A stretch of DNA of 64,000 bases from Desulfoferula mesophila (lineage in GTDB: Bacteria > Desulfobacterota > Desulfarculia > Desulfarculales > Desulfarculaceae). This document shows, in pieces, positions 17,003 to 25,595 of this stretch (position 1 is its first letter; every line of letters starts with the position of its first letter). The stretch spans positions 387,501-451,500 of the forward strand of contig NZ_AP028679.1 in assembly GCF_037076455.1 (NCBI RefSeq), written 5' to 3'. Position numbers and translations under genes: made by a program. The notes beneath the pieces were generated by a model. It worked only from the letters and a program-made list of their open reading frames with translations. It searched no databases and was not told the origin of the DNA.

Positions 17003-17096
17003 GGGGCCGGTCCCTCCGGCCCCCGCGCGCCACCCGGCGTCCGCCACCGCCTCCACAGGGCGGGACAGGTTCGGGCACCGGGTGGTGGTGTTTTTT
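17003..17096 (+). terminator. Hairpin and T-run downstream of bS22
   Basis: A perfect stem GGGGCCGG/CCGGCCCC (17003-17023) lacks a T-run. About 50 bases later a weaker CACC/GGTG stem ends in six Ts (17091-17096). The second is the likelier termination point for the bS22 transcript. The rest of 17097-17266 shows nothing I can name. Confidence 0.5.
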
Positions 17097-17266
17097 CTCG
17101 CCGGGCCTCGGAGGGCTGTACTCCCCGCGCCCCGCGAGTCAAAACGGGGTTGTCCCCTGCGCCGATTCAGCCCCCGGCGGCGCAAGGCGCTGAGGAGCCA
17201 TCCTTCGTAGCCGAGCCAGGCGCTCGGCCCAACCGGCCGACGCAACCTTCTCGAGCACAAACAGGT

Positions 17267-17872
17267 CTAGAATTTGGCGAGGGCGGAGTACCTGGCCCGG
17301 AAAAGGTCCAGGTTTTCGAGAACCGTGTCCACGTATTGGCGGGTTTCGGGGATGTCGGGGATGCCTCCCGCCTCGGCCACCCTGCCCGGCCCGGCGTTGT
17401 AGGCGGCCAGGGCCAGGCGCAGGTCGCCCTGGTGGTTCCGGTATAGCTGGGCCAGATAGCCCGCTCCGGCGTCCAGGTTGGCCTGGGGGTCCATGGGGTG
17501 GGTCAGCTTGAGATGGCGGGCGGTGGTCGGGGTGATCTGCATGAGGCCCATGGCCCCGCGCGGGCTGCGGGCCTGGGGCAGGAAGCGGCTTTCGGTCTGG
17601 ATAACGGCCATGAGCAGGGCGGGCTCCAGGCCGTGCTTGCGCGCGGCCTCGCGGGCCAGAGGCCACACGGCGCGCTGGCGTTGGCGCAGGGGCAGCACCA
17701 GGGTTACCCTTTGGTTGGCCGCCGCCGCCGGATCGACCCCCTGCCAGGAGACGGAGCCCGACACCGTCACCCGGGGAGCGGGCTCTAAAAACATTATCCC
17801 GGCCAAACCGCTTATACCGGCCGCGATGGCCAGCAGGGTCAGGCGGGATGTATGGTGCTTCAGGGATGACAT
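17267..17872 (-). CDS. Lytic transglycosylase (SLT domain), membrane-anchored or secreted
   Basis: The protein has 201 residues. An N-terminal hydrophobic segment (about 10-28) acts as signal or anchor. The SLT domain is at about 75-190 with catalytic Glu94 in IQTESRF, then SPRGAMGLMQITP and LALAAYNAGPGRV. It cleaves the MurNAc-GlcNAc bond of peptidoglycan to 1,6-anhydro products in the periplasm. It is a single gene. Confidence 0.93.
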   Translation of the reverse strand: MSSLKHHTSRLTLLAIAAGISGLAGIMFLEPAPRVTVSGSVSWQGVDPAAAANQRVTLVLPLRQRQRAVWPLAREAARKHGLEPALLMAVIQTESRFLPQARSPRGAMGLMQITPTTARHLKLTHPMDPQANLDAGAGYLAQLYRNHQGDLRLALAAYNAGPGRVAEAGGIPDIPETRQYVDTVLENLDLFRARYSALAKF

Positions 17873-18076
17873 GGTCAGCCTTTATACTAAAAAATATGGT
17901 AAGCATGCTGGATTGTGTCAACGGGTATTTGTTCACCCAAAAGTTACAAGCTTGTATGGTTTGTGATCTCTAGTGGTTGTGCATGATAAAAATCGCCGGG
18001 AAGCGTGGCGGCCAGGCGCGAAGCATGGCCTTGGGGTAGGGAAATCGCATTACCGGCAAGCCGGGGAGCCCGAGGG

Positions 18077-18901
18077 ATGAGTTATCAAAAAGACGTGACC
18101 GGGGCGGCGGACTATCTGAAAAACGCCCTGCCCCGAGGCTTCAGGCCCCAGGTGGCCCTCACCCTGGGCACCGGCCTGAGCGGTCTGGGCCAGGCCATCG
18201 AGGAGGCCACCCGGGTGCCCTACGGGAGCATCCCCGGCTTTCCCGTCTCCACGGTGGACAGCCACGCCGGGGAGCTGGTGCTGGGGCGTTTGGCCGGCCG
18301 GCCGGTGGCCGCCCTGGCCGGGCGCTTCCACCTCTACGAAGGCTACAGCGCCCGGCGGCTCACTCTGCCCATTCGGGCCTTGGCCCTCTTGGGGGTGGAG
18401 GCCTTCCTGGTCACCTGCGCCGCCGGGGGGCTGGATTTGGCCATGGAATCGGGCCGGGTGATGCTCATTCGCGAACACATCAACCTTACCGGTGAAAACC
18501 CCCTGGTCGGACCCAACGTGGAGGCCTGGGGCGAGCGCTTCCCGGACATGAGCCAGGTCTACGACCCCCGGCTTTTGGAGCTGGCCCGGGCCGCGGCCCG
18601 CCAGGGGGGCGTCACCATGTACGAGGGGGTTTACGCGGGGCTAAAGGGGCCCAGCATGGAGACCCCGGCCGAGACCCGCATGCTGCGCATCCTGGGGGCC
18701 GACGCGGTGGGCATGTCCACCGTCTTGGAAGTCATCGCCGCCCGCCACATGGGCCTCAGGGTCCTGGGCCTGGCGGCCATCAGCAACGTCAACGATCCCG
18801 AGGAGATGCAGCCCGCCCCCCTGGAGCTGGTCATCGCCAACGCGGGCAAGGCCGGGGAGGACATGAGCCGGATCATCATGGGGGTGCTGGGGACAATGTA
18901 A
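18077..18901 (+). CDS. Purine-nucleoside phosphorylase (trimeric type)
   Basis: This 274-residue protein starts MSYQKDVTGAADYL at the ATG preceded by GGGGAGCC. Family features are LTLGTGLSGLG (phosphate loop), GRFHLYEGYSARRLTLPIR, AAGGLDLAMESGRVMLIREHINL, GPSMETPAETRML and GADAVGMSTVLEV. It splits purine nucleosides with phosphate into base and ribose 1-phosphate for salvage. It reads GMSTVLEV instead of the common GMSTVPEV and ISNVND near the base-binding Asn, so specificity may differ from textbook enzymes. Confidence 0.93.
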   Translation: MSYQKDVTGAADYLKNALPRGFRPQVALTLGTGLSGLGQAIEEATRVPYGSIPGFPVSTVDSHAGELVLGRLAGRPVAALAGRFHLYEGYSARRLTLPIRALALLGVEAFLVTCAAGGLDLAMESGRVMLIREHINLTGENPLVGPNVEAWGERFPDMSQVYDPRLLELARAAARQGGVTMYEGVYAGLKGPSMETPAETRMLRILGADAVGMSTVLEVIAARHMGLRVLGLAAISNVNDPEEMQPAPLELVIANAGKAGEDMSRIIMGVLGTM

Positions 18902-18918
18902 CCTGCCGCGCCGGGCTC

Positions 18919-19857
18919 CTAGCCCACCATCCAAACGGCCACGTCCTTGGCCTTGGACATGACCTTGTCGCTGACGTGGCCCAGGAAAAACGAGCGGCTC
19001 TCCCCCCGGCGGCCTAGGACCACGGTGCCGTAGTCGCCCTTTTTGACCTCGTCCAGGATGGCCCCGGGCACCGACAGGCCGCCCTCGATGGTCTTGGTCT
19101 CCACCTGGTCGGGGCTCAGGCCCGCCTGGTCCAGCACCTTGAGGGCCCGGGCGTAGAAGTCGTCCATGCACTGGGCGTCGGAGTGCATGATGTCCTCCTC
19201 TATGTCCTCGGCCAGCTCGGTCTCCACGAAATCCAGGGTGCAGTAGTTGCCCAGGGAGGCCCCCACGTGCAGGAGGGTTACCTTGCACTCGGGGTTTTCC
19301 CCCAGCATGAAGGCCAGGTGGTCCACCGCCTTGAGCGAGCCTTCGCTGCCGTCCACCGGACAGAGAACCTTGTGGCTGGTCACCTGGCCGCCCACCACCC
19401 ACAGGGGCAGGCGCTCGGCGTGCTGTACGATCTTGTTGGTCACGCTGCCCACGAACAGCTCCTGGGTCTTGGAGATGCCCCGGCGGCCCATAACCAGGGC
19501 GTCGTAGAGCCCCTGCTCGGCCTCGAAGAGGATGTCGCGGGCCGCGTCGCTGCTGCGGGGCAGGGGTTTTTTCTCCACCGCCTCTGGGTCCAGGCCGTGG
19601 CGCACCAGGCGCTCGGCGCACTTGTCCAGCACCTGGGCCGCCTGCTTGCGGTTGCGACTCTCCAGCTCGCGCAGGCGTTTGAAGGATTCGGGGTTGCGCT
19701 GGCCCTCCCGGCGCAGATAGGGCGGAATGGGGCTCATGATGAACAGCAAGGTGACCCTGAGGTCGCGGATCAAGGCGCCCTCCATCAGCCCCACGTAGTC
19801 AACCGCCTTGAGGGCCGCGGGAGATCCGTCCACCGCCACCAGGATTTTTTTCTCCAC
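18919..19857 (-). CDS. Tandem universal stress protein (two UspA domains)
   Basis: The protein has 312 residues. The start is GTG 19857 with AAGGAGGAGC just upstream. Two UspA domains are visible: residues ~1-150 (KKILVAVDGSPAALKAVDYV ... VMGRRG) and ~155-312 (HKVLCPVDGSEGSLKAVDHL ... VVLGRRGESRSFFLGHVSDK). Both contain a GRRG-type loop resembling the ATP-binding GxxG pattern. It is cytoplasmic and probably an ATP-binding stress protein. It is last in an operon with the coiled-coil and exported proteins upstream. Confidence 0.93.
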   Translation of the reverse strand: MEKKILVAVDGSPAALKAVDYVGLMEGALIRDLRVTLLFIMSPIPPYLRREGQRNPESFKRLRELESRNRKQAAQVLDKCAERLVRHGLDPEAVEKKPLPRSSDAARDILFEAEQGLYDALVMGRRGISKTQELFVGSVTNKIVQHAERLPLWVVGGQVTSHKVLCPVDGSEGSLKAVDHLAFMLGENPECKVTLLHVGASLGNYCTLDFVETELAEDIEEDIMHSDAQCMDDFYARALKVLDQAGLSPDQVETKTIEGGLSVPGAILDEVKKGDYGTVVLGRRGESRSFFLGHVSDKVMSKAKDVAVWMVG

Positions 19858-19874
19858 CTTGCTCCTCCTTATAG

Positions 19875-20111
19875 TTAGATGATGCCCAGCTTCATGGCCC
19901 CGATCTTGGCCCGCAGATGCTGCATCTGGGTGCCCAGCATCATCTTGCGTTGCTTGAGTTGGTGTATCTCGGCCGCCCGGCTGCCCTCTCCGGCGGCCTC
20001 GGCCGCCAAAAGCTCCTGCACCCGCGAGGCGCATTCGGCCTGTTCCCGTCTCAGGTCTTCGATTTCCTTTTCCAGTTGGGCGATCTCACGGTGCGGGTCG
20101 TTCGGGCTCAT
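19875..20111 (-). CDS. Small coiled-coil protein
   Basis: This 78-residue protein is almost entirely heptad-like helix (REIAQLEKEIEDLRREQAEC). It has no signal peptide and no recognised family. Its ATG overlaps the upstream gene's TGA (ATGA). It sits between an exported protein and the tandem Usp. Function unknown. Confidence 0.7.
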   Translation of the reverse strand: MSPNDPHREIAQLEKEIEDLRREQAECASRVQELLAAEAAGEGSRAAEIHQLKQRKMMLGTQMQHLRAKIGAMKLGII

Positions 20112-20710
20112 GGCTGCATTCCCCCGGCGGCCCCGGCCACGGCCGGGCAGGATGTGATGTCGTATGGTTCCAGCCCCCTCAGCTTGGCGTCCAGGCAGTC
20201 CAGCAAGGCCACCAGGTCGTAGGGGTTCTTGATCTCGTCCTTTTTCTGCTCGTACACCCGCTCGCGCCAGTCGTAGTCCAGGTAGATCAGGCCGGTAAGC
20301 CCCCGTCGCCACTCGAGGTCCAACTCCGGGCGCCGGGCGGCGGCCAACCGCTGGTAAGAGCGCTCCATGGCCTGGTACAAGGCCGCGCGGGCGGCGTCTA
20401 TCTTGGGCGCGTCCTCGGGGGAGGTCCGGGCCAAATCGCGGATGGCCCCTTCCACGCCCCCGAAAAAAGGTTCCAACTCCTGAGCATAGTAGTATAAACG
20501 AAGTTTCTGGAAGTAGGACAGCTCTTTGCCCTTGGCGATGAGTTCGTCGCGGCCCAGGCGGCCGGAACGCACCCCGGCGGTTATCTCCCGCTCTCCCTCC
20601 ACGGCGGGTGGAGCCTGGGAGGTCTCCTCTTCCTGGGCCCAGGCGGCGGGGGGCCCCAGGGACAGAAGGCCGGCCAGGAGCAAAGCTGGTAAGTATATGA
20701 GGCGGATCAT
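20108..20710 (-). CDS. Exported hypothetical protein
   Basis: This 200-residue protein has a clear signal peptide (IRLIYLPALLLAGLLSLGPPAAWAQ; cleavage near residue 25). The mature part is helical and charged (DELIAKGKELSYFQKLRLYYYAQELEP) with one late Cys pair (LDCLDAK ... ITSCPAV). I do not recognise a family. It is first gene of a three-gene minus-strand operon. Confidence 0.65.
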   Translation of the reverse strand: MIRLIYLPALLLAGLLSLGPPAAWAQEEETSQAPPAVEGEREITAGVRSGRLGRDELIAKGKELSYFQKLRLYYYAQELEPFFGGVEGAIRDLARTSPEDAPKIDAARAALYQAMERSYQRLAAARRPELDLEWRRGLTGLIYLDYDWRERVYEQKKDEIKNPYDLVALLDCLDAKLRGLEPYDITSCPAVAGAAGGMQP

Positions 20711-20831
20711 ACGTAAAATTCTAACCTCCGCGGCGGGCGGGCACCAAGCCTCTGCCCCGCAAGGTAAGGGTTTTTATAAAAAAAGATTTACAAAGCAGTC
20801 ACATTATAGCTACATTGCGGGGTGGGATTTG

Positions 20832-20860
20832 TTGTCAACCCCGGCTAAATGGGCTATAAG
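20832..20860 (+). promoter_or_regulatory. Sigma-70-like promoter of the acyl-CoA dehydrogenase gene
   Basis: TTGTCA (20832-20837), a 17-base spacer and TATAAG (20855-20860) lie 61 bases before the ATG. On the opposite strand the same site reads TTGACA, and a TATAAT lies at 20803-20808. The divergent operon may use this region too, though the spacing (24 bases) is not ideal. Confidence 0.65.
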
Positions 20861-20920
20861 GGAATGACTAAGGTTAGACCTTAGGCCTGAAGGGTGGAGG
20901 ACCCTTTACGGGGAGGGTGC

Positions 20921-22072
20921 ATGCTTTTTCTGACTCCTGAACAACATGACATACACCAGCGGATCAAGGCCCTGGTGCGCGAAAAAATCGCTCCCCTCGC
21001 GCGCCACATCGAGGCCACGCCCGAGTTTTCTCAGGAAGCCTATGAAGCCCTGGCCGGCGAAAAGCTCTTTTGCCTTTCCATGCCCAAGGAATACGGCGGC
21101 ATGGAAGGCGATGCCACCAGCCTGGCCCTGATGGTGGAGACCATCGCCACCGCCAGCCCCAGCGCGGCGTTGATGGTTTTCGTCACCAACGCGGTGGTGC
21201 GCACCATCGCCATCACCGGCACCCGCGAGCAGAAAAAGCGCCTGTTCGGCGAGCTCAAGACCGGCGACCAGCCCATGGGCTTTTGCCTCACCGAGCCGGA
21301 CTACGGCTCGGACGCGGCGGGCCTGCAGACCAAGGCCGAGCCCACCGAGGGCGGCTACCTGCTCTCAGGCAGCAAGGTCTACATCACCATCGGCCCCCAC
21401 GGCCGCTATTACCTGGTGTTCGCCCGCACCGGGCCGGGGCCCAAGGCGGCGGGCATCAGCGCCTTTTTGCTGGACCGCCACGCCGAGGGGGTGGTCTTCA
21501 CGCCGCCGGAGAAGAAGATGGGCCTGCACGGCTCCATCACCAGCCAGATGTTCTTGGACAACGCCTTCGTGCCCGAGAACATGCGCCTGTGGCCCGAGGG
21601 GGAGGGTTGGCGGGTATTGGCCGACGTGTCCAACCCCATGCGGGTGTGGGGCGCGGCCTCCTTGGCCCTGGGCACCGCCCAGGGGGTGCTCAACGACTGC
21701 CTGGAGCACGCCACCAAACATCGCCTGTTCTCCGAACAGGCCGTCGCTTTCGTTTTGGCCGACATGGAGATGAACATCGAGGCCTGCCGCAGCTTGAATT
21801 ACCGCGTCTGCCGCCTGGTGGAGGATCACCGCTCCAGCGCCCGCCAGGTGGAATCCATGGTCTCCATGGCCAAATGCTATGCCGCCGACACGGCCATGAA
21901 GGTGGCCGATCTGGCCTCCAACGTCTTGGGCAACGAGATGGCGCGGGCCGACAACGCCTCGGCCCAGCTTTTCCGCGTGGCCAAGGGCATCCAGATTTTC
22001 GACGGCAGCAACCAGATCCAACGCCTGATCGTGGCCCGCAATCTGGCCGCCAAGGGCAGGGAGCTAGTTTAG
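20921..22072 (+). CDS. Acyl-CoA dehydrogenase with Asp at the catalytic-base position
   Basis: This 383-residue FAD enzyme oxidises an acyl-CoA to an enoyl-CoA and passes electrons to ETF. The ATG at 20921 has GGGGAGG upstream. Family signatures: FCLTEPDYGSDAA, GSKVYITIG, KMGLHGSITSQMFLDN. At the C-terminus, where short-chain acyl-CoA dehydrogenases have YEGT with the catalytic Glu, this protein has IFDGSNQIQ with Asp361. Alicyclic acyl-CoA dehydrogenases of benzoate degraders are known to deviate in their catalytic acids, so an unusual substrate is possible. It lies upstream of the glutaryl-CoA genes, same strand. Confidence 0.92.
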   Translation: MLFLTPEQHDIHQRIKALVREKIAPLARHIEATPEFSQEAYEALAGEKLFCLSMPKEYGGMEGDATSLALMVETIATASPSAALMVFVTNAVVRTIAITGTREQKKRLFGELKTGDQPMGFCLTEPDYGSDAAGLQTKAEPTEGGYLLSGSKVYITIGPHGRYYLVFARTGPGPKAAGISAFLLDRHAEGVVFTPPEKKMGLHGSITSQMFLDNAFVPENMRLWPEGEGWRVLADVSNPMRVWGAASLALGTAQGVLNDCLEHATKHRLFSEQAVAFVLADMEMNIEACRSLNYRVCRLVEDHRSSARQVESMVSMAKCYAADTAMKVADLASNVLGNEMARADNASAQLFRVAKGIQIFDGSNQIQRLIVARNLAAKGRELV

Positions 22073-22162
22073 GACGCCCGGTGAACCGGGACAAACGCAT
22101 ACCAGGCCCAAACCGAGGGGACCGTGGGACGGCCCCTACTATTTGAGGGAGGATTAAGACAA

Positions 22163-23338
22163 ATGGATTTCAAGCTGAGCGAAGAGCTGACCATGTTGCG
22201 CGACATGGTGGCCGATTTTGGCAAGGAGCAAATCGCCCCCTATGCCGACGAATGGGACGAAAAGCACTACTTCCCCTATGAGGAAGTGGTCAAGCCCATG
22301 GCCGAGTTGGGCCTGTTCGGCACGGTGATTCCCGAAGAATACGGCGGCAACGAGATGGGCTGGCTGGCGGCCATGATCATCACCGAGGAGATCGCCCGCG
22401 CCAGTAGCAGCCTCAGGGTGCAGATCAACATGAACACCCTGGGCTGCGCCTTCACCATCTACCGCTACGGCACCGAAGAGGCCAAGAAGAAGTACATAGA
22501 AAAGCTGGTCACCGCCGAGTACATGGGCGGCTTCGGCATCACCGAGCCCAACGCCGGCTCCGACGTCATGTCCATGAAGTCCACCGCCGAGGACAAGGGC
22601 GACCACTGGGTGCTCAACGGCTCCAAGACCTGGATCTCCAACGCCTCCACCGCCCACTGCGTGATCTACTACGCCTACGCCACCGTGGAGGACAAGAAGA
22701 AGCTGTGCGCCTTCGTGGTTGAGCTGCGCAACGCCGACGGCACCCAGGCCGAGGGCGTGAGCGTGACCGACCTGGACAAGATGGGCAGCCGCTCCAGCCC
22801 CACCGGCGAGATCTACCTGGACAACGTGAAGGTGCCCAAGGAGAACCTGTTGGGCAAGGTGGGCGACGGCGCCAAGATCGTCTTCGGCTCTCTGAACCAG
22901 ACCCGCCTTTCGGCCGCGGCCGGCGGCGTGGGCCTGGCCCAGGCCTGCCTGGACGAGTCCATCAAGTACGCCAACGAGCGCGAGCAGTTCGGCAAGCCCA
23001 TCGCCGCGCAGCAGATGATCCAAGACCAGATCGCCCAGATGGCCATCGAGATCGAGGCCGCCCGCCTTCTGGTCTACAAGGCCGCCGTGCAAAAGGACGA
23101 CGGCATGCTGGGCAACACCCTGGAAGTGGCCATGGCCAAGTACAAGGCCGGCGAGACGGCCAACATGTGCGCGGGCTACGCCATGCGTATCCTGGGCGCC
23201 TACGGCTACAGCACCGAATACCCGGTGGCCCGCTTCTATCGCGACGCGCCCACCTACTTCATGGTCGAGGGCAGCGCCAACATCTGCAAGTTCATCACCG
23301 CTCTGGACGCCCTGGGTATCAGGAAGGCCAATCGCTAG
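22163..23338 (+). CDS. Glutaryl-CoA dehydrogenase, probably the non-decarboxylating type
   Basis: This 391-residue acyl-CoA dehydrogenase follows a GAGGGAGGA ribosome-binding site. Motifs: GGFGITEPNAGSDVMSMKS, NGSKTWISNAS, DKMGSRSSPTGEIYLDNV, GAYGYSTEYPVARFYRDA and the catalytic YFMVEGSANICK with Glu369. The residue before that Glu is Val. As I recall, decarboxylating glutaryl-CoA dehydrogenases have Tyr there, and the non-decarboxylating Desulfococcus enzyme has Val. The next gene encodes the glutaconyl-CoA decarboxylase carboxyltransferase, which fits an enzyme that releases glutaconyl-CoA. Confidence 0.85.
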   Translation: MDFKLSEELTMLRDMVADFGKEQIAPYADEWDEKHYFPYEEVVKPMAELGLFGTVIPEEYGGNEMGWLAAMIITEEIARASSSLRVQINMNTLGCAFTIYRYGTEEAKKKYIEKLVTAEYMGGFGITEPNAGSDVMSMKSTAEDKGDHWVLNGSKTWISNASTAHCVIYYAYATVEDKKKLCAFVVELRNADGTQAEGVSVTDLDKMGSRSSPTGEIYLDNVKVPKENLLGKVGDGAKIVFGSLNQTRLSAAAGGVGLAQACLDESIKYANEREQFGKPIAAQQMIQDQIAQMAIEIEAARLLVYKAAVQKDDGMLGNTLEVAMAKYKAGETANMCAGYAMRILGAYGYSTEYPVARFYRDAPTYFMVEGSANICKFITALDALGIRKANR

Positions 23339-23368
23339 AATCAGCGCCAACAGTTAGGAGCCAAGAAC

Positions 23369-25108
23369 ATGCATCCGTATTTCAAGAACATGCCCACCTT
23401 CGGCAAGGCCTTGAGCGACAAGAAAAAGGCCAAGGCCGAGGACAACAAGCAGTCCATCCTGGAGGTGGAAGCCAAGATCGCCGAGGAGATCGAGCGGGTG
23501 AAAAACGCCGGTCTGCCCGCCGAGAAGATCCACTCCCGCGGCCAGCTCACCATTTGGGACCGCATCGAGAAGCTGGTGGACCCCGGAACCTTTAGGCCCC
23601 TGCACATTCTCTACAACCCCAAGAACAACGAGGAAGGCACCACCGGCGTGGTGGATGGCCTGGCCAAGATCGAGGGCAAGTGGTGCGTGCTGGCCGGTTT
23701 TGACAACAAGGTCATGGCCGGCGCCTGGATCGCGGGCCAAGCCGAGAATCAGCTCCGGATCACCGACCTGGCCAAGCGCCTGCACATTCCCCTGGTGTGG
23801 CTGGTCAACTGCTCGGGCGTCAAGCTCACCGAGCAGGAAGAGGTCTACGCCGACCGCCGGGGCAACGGCACCACCTTTTTCCGCCACGCCGAGCTGGAGA
23901 CCAAGGGCATTCCCATCCTGGCCGGCATCTGGGGCACCAACCCCGCCGGCGGCGGCTACCAGGGCATCAGCCCCACCTACCTCATCGCCCACAAGGACTG
24001 CAACATCGCGGTGGGCGGCGGCGGCATCGTGGGCGGCATGAGCCCCAAGGGCGGCTTCGACGTGGAAGGGGCCGAGCAGCTCATCGAGGCCACCCGCCAC
24101 TTCAAGGAGGTTCCCCCGGGCTCGGTGGGCATCCACTACGACAAGACCGGCTTCTTCAAAGAGGTGCACGACACCGAGGAAGGCGTGCTGAATTCCATCC
24201 GCCGTCACATGACCCAGATGCCCGCCTACGACCTGGACTTCTTCCGGGTGGACGAGCCCAAGGAGCCCCTGTTCCCGGCGGACGACCTGTACTACCTGGT
24301 CAACTTCAACCAGAAGATGTCCTACGACTTTGACCAGTGCCTGGCCCGCCTGGTGGACGGCTCCGAGCACATGGAGTTCAAGCCCGGTTACGGCCCCGAG
24401 ATCTACACCGGCCTGGTGAAGATGTCCGGCCTGGTGATGGGCGTCATCGGCAACCGCCAGGGCTTCCTGCCTCCGGGCTACCCCGAGTACGCGAACGGCG
24501 AGTACATGGGCATCGGCGGCAAGCTCTACCGCCAGGGTCTGATCAAGATGAACGAGTTCGTGACCCTCTGCGGCCGCGACCGGGTGCCGATCATCTGGTT
24601 CCAGGACACCAGCGGCATCGACGTGGGCGACATCGCCGAGCAGGCCGAGCTGTTGGGCCTGGGCCAGAGCCTCATCTACTCCATCGAGCAGACCGGCGTG
24701 CCCCAGATGATGGTGCTGCTCAGGAAGGGCACCGCCGCCGCCCACTACGTCATGGGCGGCCCCACGGCCAACAACCACAACGCCTTCACCCTGGGCACCG
24801 CCACCAGCGAGATCTACGTCATGCACGGCGAGACCGCCGCCGCCGCCTCCTTCTCCCGCCGTTTGGTAAAGGAGAAAGACGCGGGCCGCGACCTGCAGCC
24901 GGTCATCGACAAGATGAACGACCTGGCCCAGATGTACTACGACAAGTCCCGCCCCTGGTACTGCGCCTTCCGCGGCTTCGTGGACGAGGTGGTCAACTAC
25001 CCGGACCTCCGGAGCTACCTGACCGCCTTCGCCGAGGCGGCCTACCAGAACCCCACTTCCCTGTGCCCCCACCACCACATGATGCTCCCCAGGATCATCA
25101 AGGGCTGA
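23369..25108 (+). CDS. gcdA: Glutaconyl-CoA decarboxylase alpha subunit (carboxyltransferase)
   Basis: This 579-residue protein aligns closely by eye with Acidaminococcus GcdA: the N-terminal YFKNMP segment, RGQLTIWDRIEKLVDPGTFR, WCVLAGFDNKVMAGAW, WLVNCSGVKLTEQEEVY, WGTNPAGGGYQGISPTYLI, GGKLYRQGLIKMNEFVTLC and QDTSGIDVG. It transfers CO2 from glutaconyl-CoA to a biotin carrier, giving crotonyl-CoA; the membrane GcdB subunit then drives Na+ export. The biotin carrier, GcdB and GcdD are not in this window. It has an AGGAG ribosome-binding site and is directly downstream of the glutaryl-CoA dehydrogenase. Confidence 0.93.
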   Translation: MHPYFKNMPTFGKALSDKKKAKAEDNKQSILEVEAKIAEEIERVKNAGLPAEKIHSRGQLTIWDRIEKLVDPGTFRPLHILYNPKNNEEGTTGVVDGLAKIEGKWCVLAGFDNKVMAGAWIAGQAENQLRITDLAKRLHIPLVWLVNCSGVKLTEQEEVYADRRGNGTTFFRHAELETKGIPILAGIWGTNPAGGGYQGISPTYLIAHKDCNIAVGGGGIVGGMSPKGGFDVEGAEQLIEATRHFKEVPPGSVGIHYDKTGFFKEVHDTEEGVLNSIRRHMTQMPAYDLDFFRVDEPKEPLFPADDLYYLVNFNQKMSYDFDQCLARLVDGSEHMEFKPGYGPEIYTGLVKMSGLVMGVIGNRQGFLPPGYPEYANGEYMGIGGKLYRQGLIKMNEFVTLCGRDRVPIIWFQDTSGIDVGDIAEQAELLGLGQSLIYSIEQTGVPQMMVLLRKGTAAAHYVMGGPTANNHNAFTLGTATSEIYVMHGETAAAASFSRRLVKEKDAGRDLQPVIDKMNDLAQMYYDKSRPWYCAFRGFVDEVVNYPDLRSYLTAFAEAAYQNPTSLCPHHHMMLPRIIKG

Positions 25109-25129
25109 GGGCTTAAGAGATAAAGCAAT

Positions 25130-25169
25130 CCGAGGGAAACCCTTTCTTGCAAGAAAGGGTTTCCCTCGG
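25130..25169. repeat. Perfect 40-bp palindrome
   Basis: The left arm CCGAGGGAAACCCTTTCTTG (25130-25149) and its exact reverse complement (25150-25169) abut with no spacer. It lies 21 bases after the gcdA stop and just before a terminator, and could form a cruciform or an RNA hairpin. Confidence 0.9.
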
Positions 25170-25190
25170 GCTCCCTTCCCAAAGAATTCT

Positions 25191-25227
25191 CCGCCATATT
25201 GCTCGCGCAATATGGCGGTGTTTTTTT
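25191..25227 (+). terminator. Intrinsic terminator of the gcdA operon
   Basis: An 11-bp perfect stem (CCGCCATATTG / CAATATGGCGG) with a six-base loop is followed by TG and seven Ts. Confidence 0.92.
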
Positions 25228-25283
25228 GGCGTGGGCCGCGTGTTAGGCTGGGATAAGCCACCCCAAACCTGGAGGCGCGCCCC

Positions 25284-25469
25284 ATGAACGACGAGAACCC
25301 AAGGGAGGAAGTGGACGCCCTGTGCCCCGAGTGCGGCCGGGGGTTCAAGGCCTACGTGGACCGCATCCTGCCCGAGGAGCACGAGGGCCACGGCGGAGAG
25401 ACCCTGCAAGGCGTGGAGTGTCCCCACTGCGGTTGCCACGAGTGCAAGATCGACGACTCTGTGCGGTAA
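25284..25469 (+). CDS. Small zinc-ribbon-like protein
   Basis: This 61-residue acidic protein has CPECGRGF near the N-terminus and CPHCGCHECK near the C-terminus, the spacing of a treble-clef or zinc-ribbon. There is no signal peptide. It is preceded by GGAGG at about -10. The family is not recognised. It may act as an adaptor or nucleic-acid-binding protein. Confidence 0.7.
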   Translation: MNDENPREEVDALCPECGRGFKAYVDRILPEEHEGHGGETLQGVECPHCGCHECKIDDSVR

Positions 25470-25595
25470 AAAGGGGCGGTAGGAGCCAGGGCGATGCTGG
25501 AGAAAATTGCTTTGTAAATTTTGCATAATAGGTTAGGAAATTTTCAGCGCCTTGACACGACGCGCCTTTTGCAACCTCCAACCCGGAAGCACCCC

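Noticed and set aside
17097-17266. Possible further, inverted R1 copy (GCGGCGCAAGGCGCTGAGGAG)
   Set aside because: Only the CGCCTTGC-like part matches. The central hairpin arms and end repeats are missing.
23354-25348. Very long open frame on the minus strand opposite gcdA (and similar ones opposite tex, the Mo enzyme, ruvB and the DUF1573 gene)
   Set aside because: High GC leaves few stops in antisense frames. The translations are low-complexity, rich in Gly, His, Val and Ala, with no family motifs, and the sense genes are unmistakable.
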